64,000 nucleotides of DNA from Bubalus kerabau (taxonomy: Eukaryota > Chordata > Mammalia > Artiodactyla > Bovidae). The translations under genes were made by a program, and so were the position numbers. Positions 1-10,700 of the stretch are shown one piece after another. A model generated the notes under the pieces. It was not told the DNA's origin, did not search any database, and saw only the letters and a program-made list of their open reading frames with translations. The stretch lies in the NCBI RefSeq assembly GCF_029407905.1, contig NC_073643.1, positions 26,750,001-26,814,000 of the forward strand, written 5' to 3'. Numbering within the stretch: the stretch's first letter is position 1; each line of letters opens with the position of its first letter.

Positions 1-451
1 ACCAACTAGGAAATAAAAGGGTGAACAAAAGAGACAAATATGGAAAAGAAAGCGGTGTTAAAGAAAAGCTGTATCGTATATTCATCAAAAATATATTAGG
101 TGAATGAATAATTTTGTCAGCATTCACACATTCACACACACATAACTACTCTCTCAAACATTGTTTCTTTTTTAATAAAATATTTCTTAAGCGAAGAAAG
201 GATCTGTTTCAGATCCAGAGAGGAAGTGGCATAGCATTCTCAGAATCATCTATACTATACCATGTGGATTAATTATATAGTTTTCTATTATTTTTGACAA
301 TATGTGGTTTTTCATCATATTTGTGAATTAAACCTCAACTCCTAGATATTATGGCTCCACTGAAACAGAGGAAAGCAGAAAGTTCTGCAGATATCCCCAA
401 GTTTCAAAATTCACAGACAAAATTTATCCCTAAGATAACTCATCATCTTAC
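1..451 (-). other. CNTN6: CNTN6 intron downstream of the Ig2 exon (partial)
   Basis: A gtaag donor at 451-447 opens this intron, which runs off the window. It is AT-rich and I see no repeat or gene in it. Confidence 0.85.
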
Positions 452-655
452 CATCAGTGCGCTGTACTAATGGAGTGGGTGGTCCTTGAACACTCCTCTG
501 GGCTTCTTCGTTTGTTATGAAGCAAGTGTAGTTGCCAACATCTGATGGCTCCACTTTGGCAATGTACAAGTTCCCTGTCTCTTGTGATACAAACCGTCTG
601 TTGTCCTCTTGAACATATAAGGGGTTATCGTTGAAAGTCCATGCATAAGATAAAT
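452..655 (-). CDS. CNTN6: Contactin-6 coding exon, remainder of Ig domain 2
   Basis: This 204-bp exon has a strong acceptor (tgttctgtttccag on the minus strand above 655) and a gtaag donor below 452. It begins LSYAWTFNDNPLYVQ with the Ig2 core Trp, and continues with FVSQETGNLYIAKVEP and the SDVGNYTCF F-strand motif that holds the second Ig2 Cys. It ends in a proline-rich stretch (GPPTPLVQRTD) leading toward Ig3. The Tyr-Thr-Cys context contains an Asn-Tyr-Thr N-glycosylation sequon. Its first two bases complete the Asp codon opened by the 96-bp exon and it ends on a single base of the next codon, so phase 1 is kept. The exon encoding the start of Ig3 lies before position 1. Confidence 0.95.
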
Positions 656-1740
656 CTGGAAACAGAACAAAATAAGTATTATCCTTACTGTATTCATTCT
701 TATCTGAGAGTTCTGTGCCCTACTTCTCCATAAATAGAATACAACTGTGCCCCTCTTTGTCCAGTTTGTGCCTGTCATCCTGATGTAATTGTTTTATTTC
801 TTTTTAATTAAGTATTTCCCAATTTGGATAATATGGTTTTCCTGTCCATCACTGGCTTTGTGTAATTAAAGATGTGATGGTGAGATGTCAAGGGAACAAG
901 TAGATGAACTTATTAAGGAAATCTATATGGTATAAAATATTATGGGCTCAAAATGTACACTGAATTTCTACATCAATGCTCATGTTACAGCTGTGCTTCT
1001 CAATAAGCAATCAGAAGGATGCTCATATTAATCATGTTTAGGGGTGTTTGCTAAAAATTTTACTTCAAGGTGTAAGTTCAGGGACCCTACCACTTGGAAT
1101 CATTCATTCAATTATTACACAATTTCTGAATATCTCTTTTGTGACCATTTTTGGACTTAGAACACATCAAAGCAAAACCTGTGCCTTATAAAACTTGACC
1201 TAGTAAACTGATTACAACTAGTGTGGATAATCTCAATGTGGGCTGATATGTGCTTTGGCAGAAGCATCGGAACTCAGATGAGGAGATTAGAATGATCTGT
1301 GGTCAGAAAAGCCTTCTGAAAAGAAATCCATGCTCAAACTAGTAGGATGAATGGGAGCTATCCAGGCAACAGATGAACAAACCTTGCTCAGAGAACAAAA
1401 GCGTGAAGATGAAAGAGAACATATCATTTTTGCTGAACATCCATCAACCTCTGGAAATCTTATATATAAATATGAATATAAATATATAGAGGCATATATA
1501 ACTGATATAATTATCATGCTATAAAATGCACAAGTCCTAAGTGTTCAGTTCAGTTAATTGTAACAATCTAAGCACTATGAAATCACCAGCCTAAAATAAA
1601 TTATGGAACAGTCCCATCTTTAGAAATTTTATTATGTCCTTATTTGTCAACCTCTACTGTTGTAACAACTACCAGAGTTCTATCATCATAGGTTATTGAA
1701 TTTCATAAAAGCAGAATCAAAGAGAATGCACTTCTTTTTG
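656..1740. other. Intronic stretch without recognised features
   Basis: AT-rich intron. I see no coding exon or confident repeat. The short open frames on the minus strand lack splice support. Confidence 0.6.
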
Positions 1741-2465
1741 AACTTTTATATTGGAATCTAGTTGCTTAACAATGTTGTGTTAGTTGCAGGTGTACAGTAG
1801 AGTGATTCAGTTATGCATGTAGCTATTCTTGTATCAATTTTTCCCCATGTAGGTTATTTCAGAGTATTGAACAGAGTTACCTGTGCTATAAGGTAGGTCC
1901 TTGTTGATTATCTATTTTAAATATAGCAGTGTGTGCATATCAGCCTCCAACTCCCAATGTACTGCTTTGTGTCTGGTTTGTTTAATGTATCTTAATGTCC
2001 CCCTATGTAGTTGTGACTATCAGTACTTCTTTTCTTTCTCTTGCTGAATGGAATTCCATTTTTATGAATATACCACAATGTGTTTGGCTGCTTTCCTGTT
2101 GAAGATTATTAGAATTGTTTCCATTTGGGGACCATTATATTGGGTTGGCCAAAAAGTTAGTTCGGGTTTTTCCATACGATGTTATGGAAAGACCTCAGTG
2201 ACATTTTTGGCCAATCCAATGCATTAGGCTCATATAAATATTATTTTCTAAGACTGTCTGTGGACATTTTCACTTTTCTTTGTTAAGTCCCTAGACGTGA
2301 ACTATAGGGTAGATGTATGTTTTACTTAATTAAAAAAAAAAAAAACTACAAAAGAATTTTCCAGTTACACTAGTTGATATCTCTATCTGCAATATATGAG
2401 AGTTAGAATTGGTGTACATCTCTGCAAAAACTATGTTGTCATTTTTTAAATTTTATCTAGATATC
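1741..2465 (-). mobile_element. Old L1 LINE 3' portion, antisense, interrupted by a mariner MITE
   Basis: The + strand carries the reverse complement of artiodactyl-type L1 3' sequence: the acaatgttgtgttagttgcagg region, then a diverged region resembling the L1 3' UTR out to about 2465. The MITE at 2139-2220 splits it. Divergence is high, so the insertion is old. Confidence 0.6.
2139..2220. mobile_element. Mariner-type MITE (about 82 bp)
   Basis: The ends are inverted copies of the ruminant mariner terminus: attgggttggccaaaaagtt on the left and tttttggccaatccaat on the right, with the internal ttcgggtttttccata motif. It is too short to encode a transposase. It lies inside the old antisense L1, so it is the younger insertion. 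Confidence 0.85.
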
Positions 2466-2476
2466 ATTGAGCAAGG

Positions 2477-2671
2477 GGGTTGCAGGTGGCACTAGTGGTA
2501 AAGAATCTGCCTTCCAATGCAGGAGATGCCAGAGATGAGGGTTCGATCCCCTGGAGGAGGGCATGGCAAGCCTTCTTGCCTGGAGAATCCCATGAGCAGA
2601 GGAGGCTGGCGGGCCACAGTCCATGGGATCACAAAGAATCAGAAATGACTGAAGTCACTTAGCCAGCACGC
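2477..2671 (+). mobile_element. Bov-tA SINE, sense
   Basis: Bov-tA elements have a tRNA-Glu-derived head (box B gttcgatccc is visible near 2540) fused to a BovB-derived tail ending in tccatggg...actgaa. Imperfect direct repeats (attgagcaag / gttgagcaaa) flank this copy near 2466 and 2673. Confidence 0.85.
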
Positions 2672-2689
2672 GTCGTTGAGCAAAGGAAA

Positions 2690-3267
2690 ATAGTCTCATG
2701 TATTAAGGTTTTGTAAGTGTGGTACTAATAAGGTTAAGAAATTGTATGTATTGTGAAAACTAGATACAAATGAACTTATGTCAAGGAAAGTGGAAGAACT
2801 TAACTGGTTCAAAAATGACTCCTTCCCCAAATATGTGGAAGCTATAGGTGCTGGGGTGAAAAGGGGAAATATACTAATGATGGTTAAAATGTCTTCAATT
2901 GTAGATGAACTTGGACATCACACATTTGGAAATCACAGTCACAGGAGAACAGTTAAAGCAACTGGGAACCTCTTGTCCAGCCAGAGGTTACAGTTCATGT
3001 TTGTCATCTGTACTTATGTTAAAACTAGTGCAGAAGCAAGACATGGCAGAGACAAAAAAGAAAAAAATTGAAAGCTAATTATTTCTATAATGTTCTAGCA
3101 GTCCTCTTCAGATAGAAGCAGACAACCTGAAACATTTTTCACTAATAGAACTGATTTAAAATTCTCTAGAGGGATGATAAAGCAATATGAATTGAAAGCT
3201 ATTTTGACCTTAAATCTGATCCATATACAAAAACTCTTGAGAAAATGCATGTGCGCTCTATTGTTTT
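2690..3267. other. Intronic stretch with an unrecognised 97-codon open frame
   Basis: Plus-strand positions 2778-3071 form an open frame of 97 codons. I recognise no domain or family and see no promoter or splice context. It is antisense to CNTN6 and most likely a chance frame. Confidence 0.5.
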
Positions 3268-3498
3268 AATCGTGTCTGACCTTAAAGATTAAATCGTGTT
3301 TTAATCTTTGTGACTTATAGACTATAACCTGCCAGGCTTCTCTGTCCGTGGGACTCTCCAGGCAAGAATACTGGAGTGGGTTGTCATGACCTCCTCCAGG
3401 GGATCTTCCCAACTCAGGGATCAAACCCAGGTCTCTTAAGTCTCCTGTATTTCCTGCACTGCAGGCGGATTCTTTACTCACTAAGCCACCCGGGAAGG
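3268..3498 (-). mobile_element. Bov-tA SINE, antisense
   Basis: The + strand shows the reverse complement of the tail (gtgtctgac, ctgccaggcttctctgtcc) followed by the tRNA-like head (gatcaaacccaggtctc ... taagccacccgggaag). A short duplication (ttaaatcgtgttttaatctt) disrupts the tail near 3290. Confidence 0.85.
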
Positions 3499-4984
3499 TG
3501 CTTGAGAAAGTGGAAATGTGTGAATTTTGGCATCTTTATCATCCCTTTCAAACCAGGAAAAAAAAACAGATAACGCATTAACAATATACTTAGGGAACCA
3601 GATTCTTTTTAAAGAATGAAAAAAAAGAAGATAGAAAGGAGACAGAAGAAAATAATGAGTTTACAAAAAACAGACTAAATTAAATCACTTATGTATTAAA
3701 TTATATATTGTATTTGCAATGTATTAAATTCCACAATTCATAAATTATTTCAGTAAGAATAAATTCATCTAAATAGCCAGAACTCTGGTATCATTCTCAG
3801 GAATGAAGAAGATATGACAGAAATATATAACAAAGAGGATGAACAGCAACAAAAATGCCACTTAAGCATGAAATATAAAAATTCACAAAGTGTCATTAAG
3901 CCTATAAAATTAGTGTTCAGGAAGAAAAACAATCTAAGACATGTTATTACATGAAAAGTATATTGTAAATAAAAATGTTTAGTATGATCTCATAAAAAAT
4001 TATGCATTTACATGTATGAGAACTTATGTGTGTGTGTTTCTGCAAATTTTTAAATTTAAAAATCTAGGCATGTATACAGTGGCTTTCTCAAGAGAAGGGA
4101 AAGAAACACAGAAGACTTCTCTATATAATTTGTGCCTGTCATATTTGAATATTTAATTATTATTTAATTGTGCAAATGGGAAAAATAAACAGCAGGATGA
4201 ATAATGTACCAGGAAAACTAAATACAAGAATGGGTTATCATTTATAAAAAAAAAAAAAAAAAAAAGATGGACAGTATTATTCTTTTAATGTTCTTTATTC
4301 TTACTCTGAACTATTCAGACTGGAGTATTATGCTTTATTCAGAGCACATTAGGAAACTTGTTAAAGTACAGATAGCTAATCCTACCCTAGCAATTTGTTT
4401 TATTAACATCTGAGTGAAGTACCATGGAATCTATATTTTCAACAGCCTACAAATATCTTGCAGTTGAATTGTAATACTATGTTCAGAGTACCCATTATTG
4501 AGAGGGAACTGAAATCTCAAGTATATTGAGATAGATAGCCAAAATGTAGCCAAGTCCAGAAGTTAATACCAAAGAAAGTAGTAAGAACTTAGATTTTGAC
4601 CCTGGAGGGTAGAAATGGAGAAAAATAACTGAGTTGTTTTCATAGGTCCAATGGCTATGACATTCACAAAGGGTTAAAAAAAAAAAAAAGTTCTCTCCAT
4701 TGATGTCCAGAAGGCAAAAGTAGGACTTGTGGACATTATAGTATGCTGTTTGACTACATTAAGATACAGTGAAGATCAGTCCAAACTTTAGAGCTATACC
4801 AGCAGAATACTTTGGAGATAATGAGTTTTCTATCATTAGATATGATCAAGCAGAGAATGGATGAGAATTGCTTGAGGTGTTGCAAAAGAAGTTTATTTTT
4901 GCAGTGAATGGGAAGCTAAACCCATGTCTCTATGAATGGTTTACTCCACTCTCAACATTCCTTCAAGTTTTCTGAGTCTATGCT
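3499..4984. other. AT-rich intron with old repeat relics
   Basis: About 3950-4210 resembles a diverged LINE 3' region ending before an A-rich run at 4246-4265. About 4340-4480 resembles MER5A. The rest shows nothing I can name. Confidence 0.4.
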
Positions 4985-5018
4985 TTTAGTTTACTGTCTG
5001 AGCCACCAGGGAAGCCCT
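4985..5018 (-). mobile_element. Bov-tA head stub, antisense
   Basis: Only ctgagccaccagggaagccc, the reverse complement of the SINE 5' end, is present. The remainder is missing. Confidence 0.6.
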
Positions 5019-6224
5019 TAAAGTCAACTATGCATAAATAAAATTCACTTCTTTTTAAAATATGTTTTGACATTCTTGTCCCATTCCCAGGTATTGAATC
5101 TTTGTGTTTTTTTTTTTTTTTTTTTTTTTCTTGGCAAGTCCTTACTAGAGTCTTGTATCATTTCATATAGGCTCTTGTGTCTGAGTTTTTTTACTGATGT
5201 CCTTTGCTACTTCACTTCTAAGCCTGTTGCTCTGTCTTCACCAGAGAGATGCTCAAAGGGTTTTGTTTGAAACTGGAGAGCCACCTAGATAGTAAAATTT
5301 TTTTCAGTATAAAAAGGAGGGAAAAAATGTAGTTCAGGTTTCCCTGTTGTCAGTGACTCTTCATCTTTCAAACCTTCTGTGAAATAAAGACAGATCTTGA
5401 GCAAATTCCCAGGGCTCTGTTCAGCTTAGGTATCTTTCATCGATGCCTCTGTGGGAAGAGGAATAAGTTCTAGCCCTCTGAAATCCAAAGCAACTCCTTT
5501 CGCGTAACAGAAATTACACATTGCCACTGGTGCTCAGGAAATCTTTGTATACTTTTACCCTATCATCTTGGGGCCAGAGACTATAATTTTCACCTCTCCC
5601 TAGGGGAATTCATTTTTACCTTACTACTAAAGCTTTCTGATCTGTTCCTACATGTAGTGTATTCTTCAATAGTGGGATATTTAGAAGCTACTTGAAGAGT
5701 ATGTTCAGAAATAAGGAAGATGACATAAGGAATAATTTTGAAAAAATAGAAGCACTTTTGTTTCATACTTGTTTCATCATTCCTACAGTTTGTTTTGTGA
5801 GGTTAATTGGCTATTGCAAATATGCCTGCTACTATATATCCTTCCCTATAGGAAGGATACTGGAGCTAGGGGTATAAATGTAATTTCCCCAAATTATACT
5901 GTTAACATGTAAAAAGGATAGAACTTGAACCTTTGTCCTTCTAATGTCTAATCCTTCTTTCTTGCCATCAGACTTCCAAAATCCCAGCTCCCTGTATATC
6001 TGAGCCCTCTCACATCTAGGCCAGTTGTTTCTCACATTCCCTCCCCTATCATATTGCCCATCATGGGTTCGAATTCCTCAGAATCTTGTAGAATAAATGA
6101 TTAACCTGCTATTCAAAATTACTCCAACAAGCTTATAGCTACTATTAGCAGGGAAGAGAACACGCTTGCAAAACCTGTAGTTAGTAATTCTCCTCTCTAT
6201 GAAGGTCTCTCTAGAGCAGAGATT
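5019..6224. other. Intronic stretch without recognised features
   Basis: There is a poly-T run at 5109-5130. Otherwise I see no repeat or gene. Confidence 0.55.
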
Positions 6225-6385
6225 TTAAAACTTCAATGTGTATCACTATCACCTGGAGGACTTGGAAAACCATAAACTAATGAGTTTCTTATTCATTAGG
6301 TCTGAGGAGGGGCCAGAAAATTTGCATTGATAACAGATTCACAGAGGGTGTTGGTAGTGAGGAAATTCTGCTTTGAAAATCATTG
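6225..6385 (+). mobile_element. MER5A-like hAT DNA transposon relic
   Basis: The order tatcacctggagga, aaactaatgagtttcttattc, ggtctgaggagggg, aaaatttgcattgataac and ttgaaaatcattgctg follows the MER5A consensus in sense orientation. Confidence 0.75.
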
Positions 6386-7876
6386 CTGTTAATGGTAAAA
6401 TTCAGTCTTCTCTGGGAGATCACACTAGGGAAGGCTTGATAGAATGGTGGTCACCTTGTATATTTCCCTTCAGGTGGTGTGTAGGAAGTTGAAGAGTATA
6501 TTCCTCGACTCACAGATTCATGGCATGTCTGGAATGGTAGGGACCTGAAATTTCTTCCAGCCCAACCCCCTCAGTTTACAGGCAAATAAGCAGAAAGCAA
6601 GACGCCAGTAGCTCTGAGGCTAGACTCCAGGTGTCCTTTTGCACCCTTCTGGGAACTAGTGAAGGTGCAAAGTTGCAAGCCCTTTCTGTCACTATTATTT
6701 TTCATCCTGTCCTGCTTCCTTCTCCCCACTGGCTGCCTTTTCCCATTCATCCAAACAGCCAGACGGCAATGGGGGCTTTTATCTTTTTTTTTTTTTTCCC
6801 ATCATCAGCCACTGCTGTGCTTAATTTGTATATTTTTTAATGGGGAAAGAAGAAAAATACCTTGCAAATTGGAAGTTTAAAATCCTTCCCATTTGGCTTT
6901 TCTTAATTAAATGTATAATTCATGAGCCACTTAAGTTGAAATTGCTGAATTTTTAAATATTTTCTCCACCATCTATGACATTTATCTGTTATTAATGATT
7001 GTGATGTATTTTCCCTGTGATGATTCAGCAGGAACATTAGAACTGAATGATAATTGGTCTTCACTGAGCCATTGTCTGTAGTTTCACACTGACACCATCC
7101 TCTATAATTTTATTATTATTAGAAATGGAAGATCTGCAGTAAGCAATTGAATACTATCGGCTGCTCTGCCAAGCATACACAAAATCCTATTTTCCCCAGA
7201 GCCTGATTATGTTTTGACATCTTTTATAGCCCTATATCTTGTACTCTTATATTGAAAATACAAACACAAAGATATATGCAAGTATACCCATTATATGGGA
7301 TGTAATTTTTATTAGAGGGGAAGCATCTCATGGGAAAGACACCCGTAAAAATAAACACTGACACTGAGAACTTCTACTGGCTCTGTAGAAAGGGTCTCAA
7401 AATTGGTAGCATGTTTCTTGAGGTAGAAAATAAATGAGCAGAATAAAGAATCTGAAGCACAGTGCTCAGATTTAGTGGATAAATCCCCCCTTTGGAATAT
7501 TCCGATATGAGTGTACTTTACTGCAAACCTTGTGTAGTGCTCCAGGGTTAAATGTGACTGGCTCTTAGGTGGTAAATCATGGTTATGCTAGCTCAGTGGT
7601 AAAGACCTAATCCAAGAAGAATGATTTCTTTTCTGGGTTGAAGTCATTGATATTGGTGCTGAGCAAGTTTATGATGCAAGCCAGAAAACTGGCCCGAAAC
7701 ATTTATAATCACTCCTAGTTGAGTTCCCATTTGTTCCACAATTACTGCTTGACCACCTAGACTTTATTAGATGCCTTTAGATTTACAACACCTCCTGTTT
7801 GGAATCATGGAGATGATTGCCTTTGTGCCCTACAAACAACCACTAAGTAAAGGCTCTCTGAGTTTCTAGGATTTGT
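6386..7876. other. Intronic stretch without recognised features
   Basis: This is unique, AT-rich intron. I see no coding exon or confident repeat. Confidence 0.55.
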
Positions 7877-8016
7877 TGTTAATGTTTAGTTGCTCAGTCA
7901 TGTCCAACTCTTTTGTGATTCCATGGACTGTAGCCTGCCAGGCTCCTCTGTCCATGAGATTTCCCAGGCAAGAGTATTGGAGTGGGTTGCCATTTTATTC
8001 TCCAGGACAGACAGCC
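7877..8016 (-). mobile_element. Bov-tA/BOV-A tail, antisense
   Basis: The motifs ttgctcagtcatgtccaactc, ctgccaggctcctctgtcc and gcaagagtattggagtggg, all antisense, mark the BovB-derived tail of a ruminant SINE. No tRNA-like head follows. Confidence 0.8.
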
Positions 8017-8284
8017 ATTAAGTAAAGGCCCTCTGAGTTCCTGTGGTTACTAGCTTCCAATGACTTCTAGGACAGCTTCGGTACTGGTAAATCCTTCCTG
8101 AAGAAGGAATGAAAGCCCAGGCAACTTCTGAGTAAATTTCAAGGTATGCTCCAATTCTAAGGAAGCCAGGGTGAGTCATGGGGCAAAATACAGAAGGACT
8201 AGACTTCTTTCCTCCTCAGTTTCCATCCTCCATGGGTGAACTTAAAATAGCAAACATAAGACCTGGGCAACACCAGTGGATCTC

Positions 8285-8637
8285 CACCAGAGGTGAGTTT
8301 GATCATCTAGGGTTATTTGTCAGTGTCTAGAGCCATTTTCCAAAGAAGGCAATGGCACCCCACTCCAGTAATCTTGCCTGGAAAATCCCATGGGCAGAGG
8401 AGCCTGGTAGGCTGCCGTCTCTGGGGTCACACAGAGTCGGACATGACTGAAGCTACTTAGCAGCAGCAGCAGAGCCATTTTCTCATTCTTACAAGTGGAG
8501 AGTGAGTGCTACTGGCATCAAGTGGGTACAGGCCAAGGATGCCGTTAATATCTTAACAACGCACAGGACAAGCCTTGTGAAAAGAAATATCTTGTCCTAA
8601 GTTGTCAATAGTGCCAATATTGAGAAACTCTGGGTTA
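8285..8637 (+). mobile_element. MER20 DNA transposon relic, split by a BOV-A SINE
   Basis: The left part (cagtgtctagagccatttt) and right part (gtgctactggcatcaagtgg, caatagtgccaatattgaga) match MER20 in sense order. A BOV-A unit with a duplicated target (agagccattttc) interrupts them at 8342-8470. Confidence 0.8.
8342..8470 (+). mobile_element. BOV-A monomer SINE inserted in MER20
   Basis: It runs from aagaaggcaatggcaccccac to the cagcagcagcag tail. Perfect 12-bp direct repeats agagccattttc flank it (about 8330-8341 and 8471-8482). Confidence 0.92.
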
Positions 8638-8658
8638 AACAAGTGGTAATAGGCTGTA

Positions 8659-8895
8659 TTTGGCTGCCTAATGCGAAGAGCTGACTCATTTGAAAAGACC
8701 CTGATGCTGGGAAAGATTGAAGGCAGGAGGAGAAGGGGATGACAGAGGATGAGATGGTTGGATGACATCACTGACTCAGTGGAGATGTGTTTGAGTAAAC
8801 TCTGGGAGTTGATGATGGACAGAGAGGCCTGGTGTGCTGCGATTCATGGGGTCTCAAAGAGTCAGACACAACTGAGCGACTGAACTGAACTGAAC
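8659..8895 (+). mobile_element. BovB (RTE) LINE 3' fragment, sense
   Basis: It covers the last part of BovB (atgcgaagagctgactcatt ... gactgaactgaactgaac). Perfect repeats aggctgta at 8651-8658 and 8896-8903 are a likely target duplication. It is severely 5'-truncated. Confidence 0.85.
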
Positions 8896-9150
8896 AGGCT
8901 GTAACATCGGAGTTCTGTTCAATGTGCTGAAAAGTAAGGAAAATGTTTTTCCTGGGAGTGAATGAGATTCTGAATGTGGATATGGAGTGTGAAATCTAAA
9001 GAAATGTACTCTAAGATGTTGGTCCTACATGGAGTGGAAGAGCCATAGTCTTGCCGGTTCTGATACTGTATACCTCTGTGGATGGTATTCACATATTCTC
9101 CAGTAGAGATTAGAACACTTCCTATATCCTTATGTACTTTATTTAGCAAT

Positions 9151-9321
9151 TAGGAGAAGGGGACTGCAGAGGATGAGATGGCTGGATGGCATCACCGACT
9201 CAATGGACATGAGTCTGAGTGAACTCCGGGAGTTGGTGATGAACAGGGAGGTCTGGCGTGCTGTGATTCATGGGGTCGCAAAGAGTCGGACACGACTGAG
9301 CGATTGAACTGAACTGAACTG
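9151..9321 (+). mobile_element. BovB LINE 3' fragment, sense
   Basis: Starts at aggagaaggggactgcagag and ends at the characteristic gaactgaactgaact tail. About 170 bp are retained. Confidence 0.85.
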
Positions 9322-9527
9322 TGGTCAGATTATGCCAGACAAAATTAGGCAGGAGAAAAACTGCAGTGGTATTTAGATACAATCCGTTGAATTCCAGACA
9401 TACAACCTTGGCCAAGTTAGCACTAACCGCTTTAACACAGTTGCTCTATTTTAAATTGGAGAAATTTTTCTTGAAATTATTACATGAGTCGGGGTATACC
9501 AAAGGCTGAGCTGAGCTCTCAGTGTAT

Positions 9528-9745
9528 GAAAGTGAAATTATTAATCACTCAGTCGTGTCCAACTCTATGTGACCTCAGGGACTGTAAGCCTTCCAGGCTT
9601 CTCTCTCCATGGAATTCTCAAGGCAAGAATACTGGAGGGGGTAGCTCTTCCTTCTCCAGGGAATCTTCATGACCCAGGGATCAAACCTGGGTCACTTGTA
9701 TTGCAGGCGGATTCTTTACTGTCTGAATCACCAGGGACACCCGAA
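9528..9745 (-). mobile_element. Bov-tA SINE, antisense
   Basis: A full antisense copy: tail (cactcagtcgtgtccaactc) then tRNA-like head (gatcaaacctgggtcac ... tcaccagggacacc). Imperfect direct repeats ctctcagtgtat (9516-9527) and ctcccagtctat (9746-9757) flank it. Confidence 0.88.
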
Positions 9746-10019
9746 CTCCCAGTCTATAGTAGGTACTCATACATTTCCAACTATGTGGTATTAAATACTA
9801 TTTACATAAGATAACTTCCAAATTTAGTTCTTCAGACCAGAACTTTCTGCCTACACATATCAGTTCAGCTGCCTATTGGAAGTTTTTGGTCTGAAGTTAG
9901 ACATTTGTAAGTTAACACGTCTTAAAACAAATCCCTGATTTCCCTCACCCCAAAACCTGCTCCCCCTTTATTGACCTTATCCCTGTACATGGAACTTCAT
10001 TCTTCCAACTGCTCAGTTT

Positions 10020-10700
10020 GGAGTTATCTTTTACACATGTCTTTATCTTAAAATCTACATTTAATCTTTCAGGAAGTTATTGCAGCTATATGCTCTAAAT
10101 TTATGCTGAATATGGCTACTTTCCACCTGCCCACTGCTCTCATCCTGGTTTGAGTCACTATTAACTCTAACCTGAATCATTGTAATCACTGTTTAAGTGG
10201 TTATATGCTATCGTGTAGTGCATTTTAATTTCACTCAAAGGAAAATCCAAAGGCTGCAAAACATCTTGAGAGTAGTGCCTACATCTTCATCTACCCTCCT
10301 GTTTGCTCAGCTTTCTTCAGCCACACATGCCTCATTGCTGTTCTTCCATCATGTGGGACACAGTCCTACCCAGGACCTTTGTGCGTGCTGCTCCTACTCC
10401 CCAAACTGCTTTTCTCAGTGTCTCACTCATTCCTCTAGTTCTTTTCTCAAATGTCAGTGAAGGCTTCTTTGGTCTCTTAGTAGACATCAGCAACACCCAT
10501 TCACTCCCTATGCTCTTTATTTTTCTCCCACGCTTTTATCATCATTGGCCATACTTATATTTTCTATTATAATTTTTACTGTAAGATTCATGGAGTGAAG
10601 GACTTTGTTGCTTTGTTCTCCACCATATCCCTAAACCTCAGTAAAATGAGTGGCCCTTAGTAAGTATATAATAAATATTTCTTGAGTGAATATATGGTAG
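10020..10700 (+). mobile_element. L2 LINE 3' end, sense
   Basis: The degenerate L2 3' order is visible: caggacctttgtgcgtgctg, ctcaaatgtcagtgaaggct, a tggccat/cttatatttt segment, and agtaagtatataataaatat followed by ttcttgagtgaat. The open frames here are part of this relic. Confidence 0.75.

Noticed and set aside
2778..3071. 97-codon plus-strand frame in unique DNA
   Set aside because: No recognisable domain, promoter or splice sites; length is within chance for 64 kb.
7580..7640. Possible tRNA-like head (tagctcagtggtaaag)
   Set aside because: The similarity is limited to box A and does not extend.
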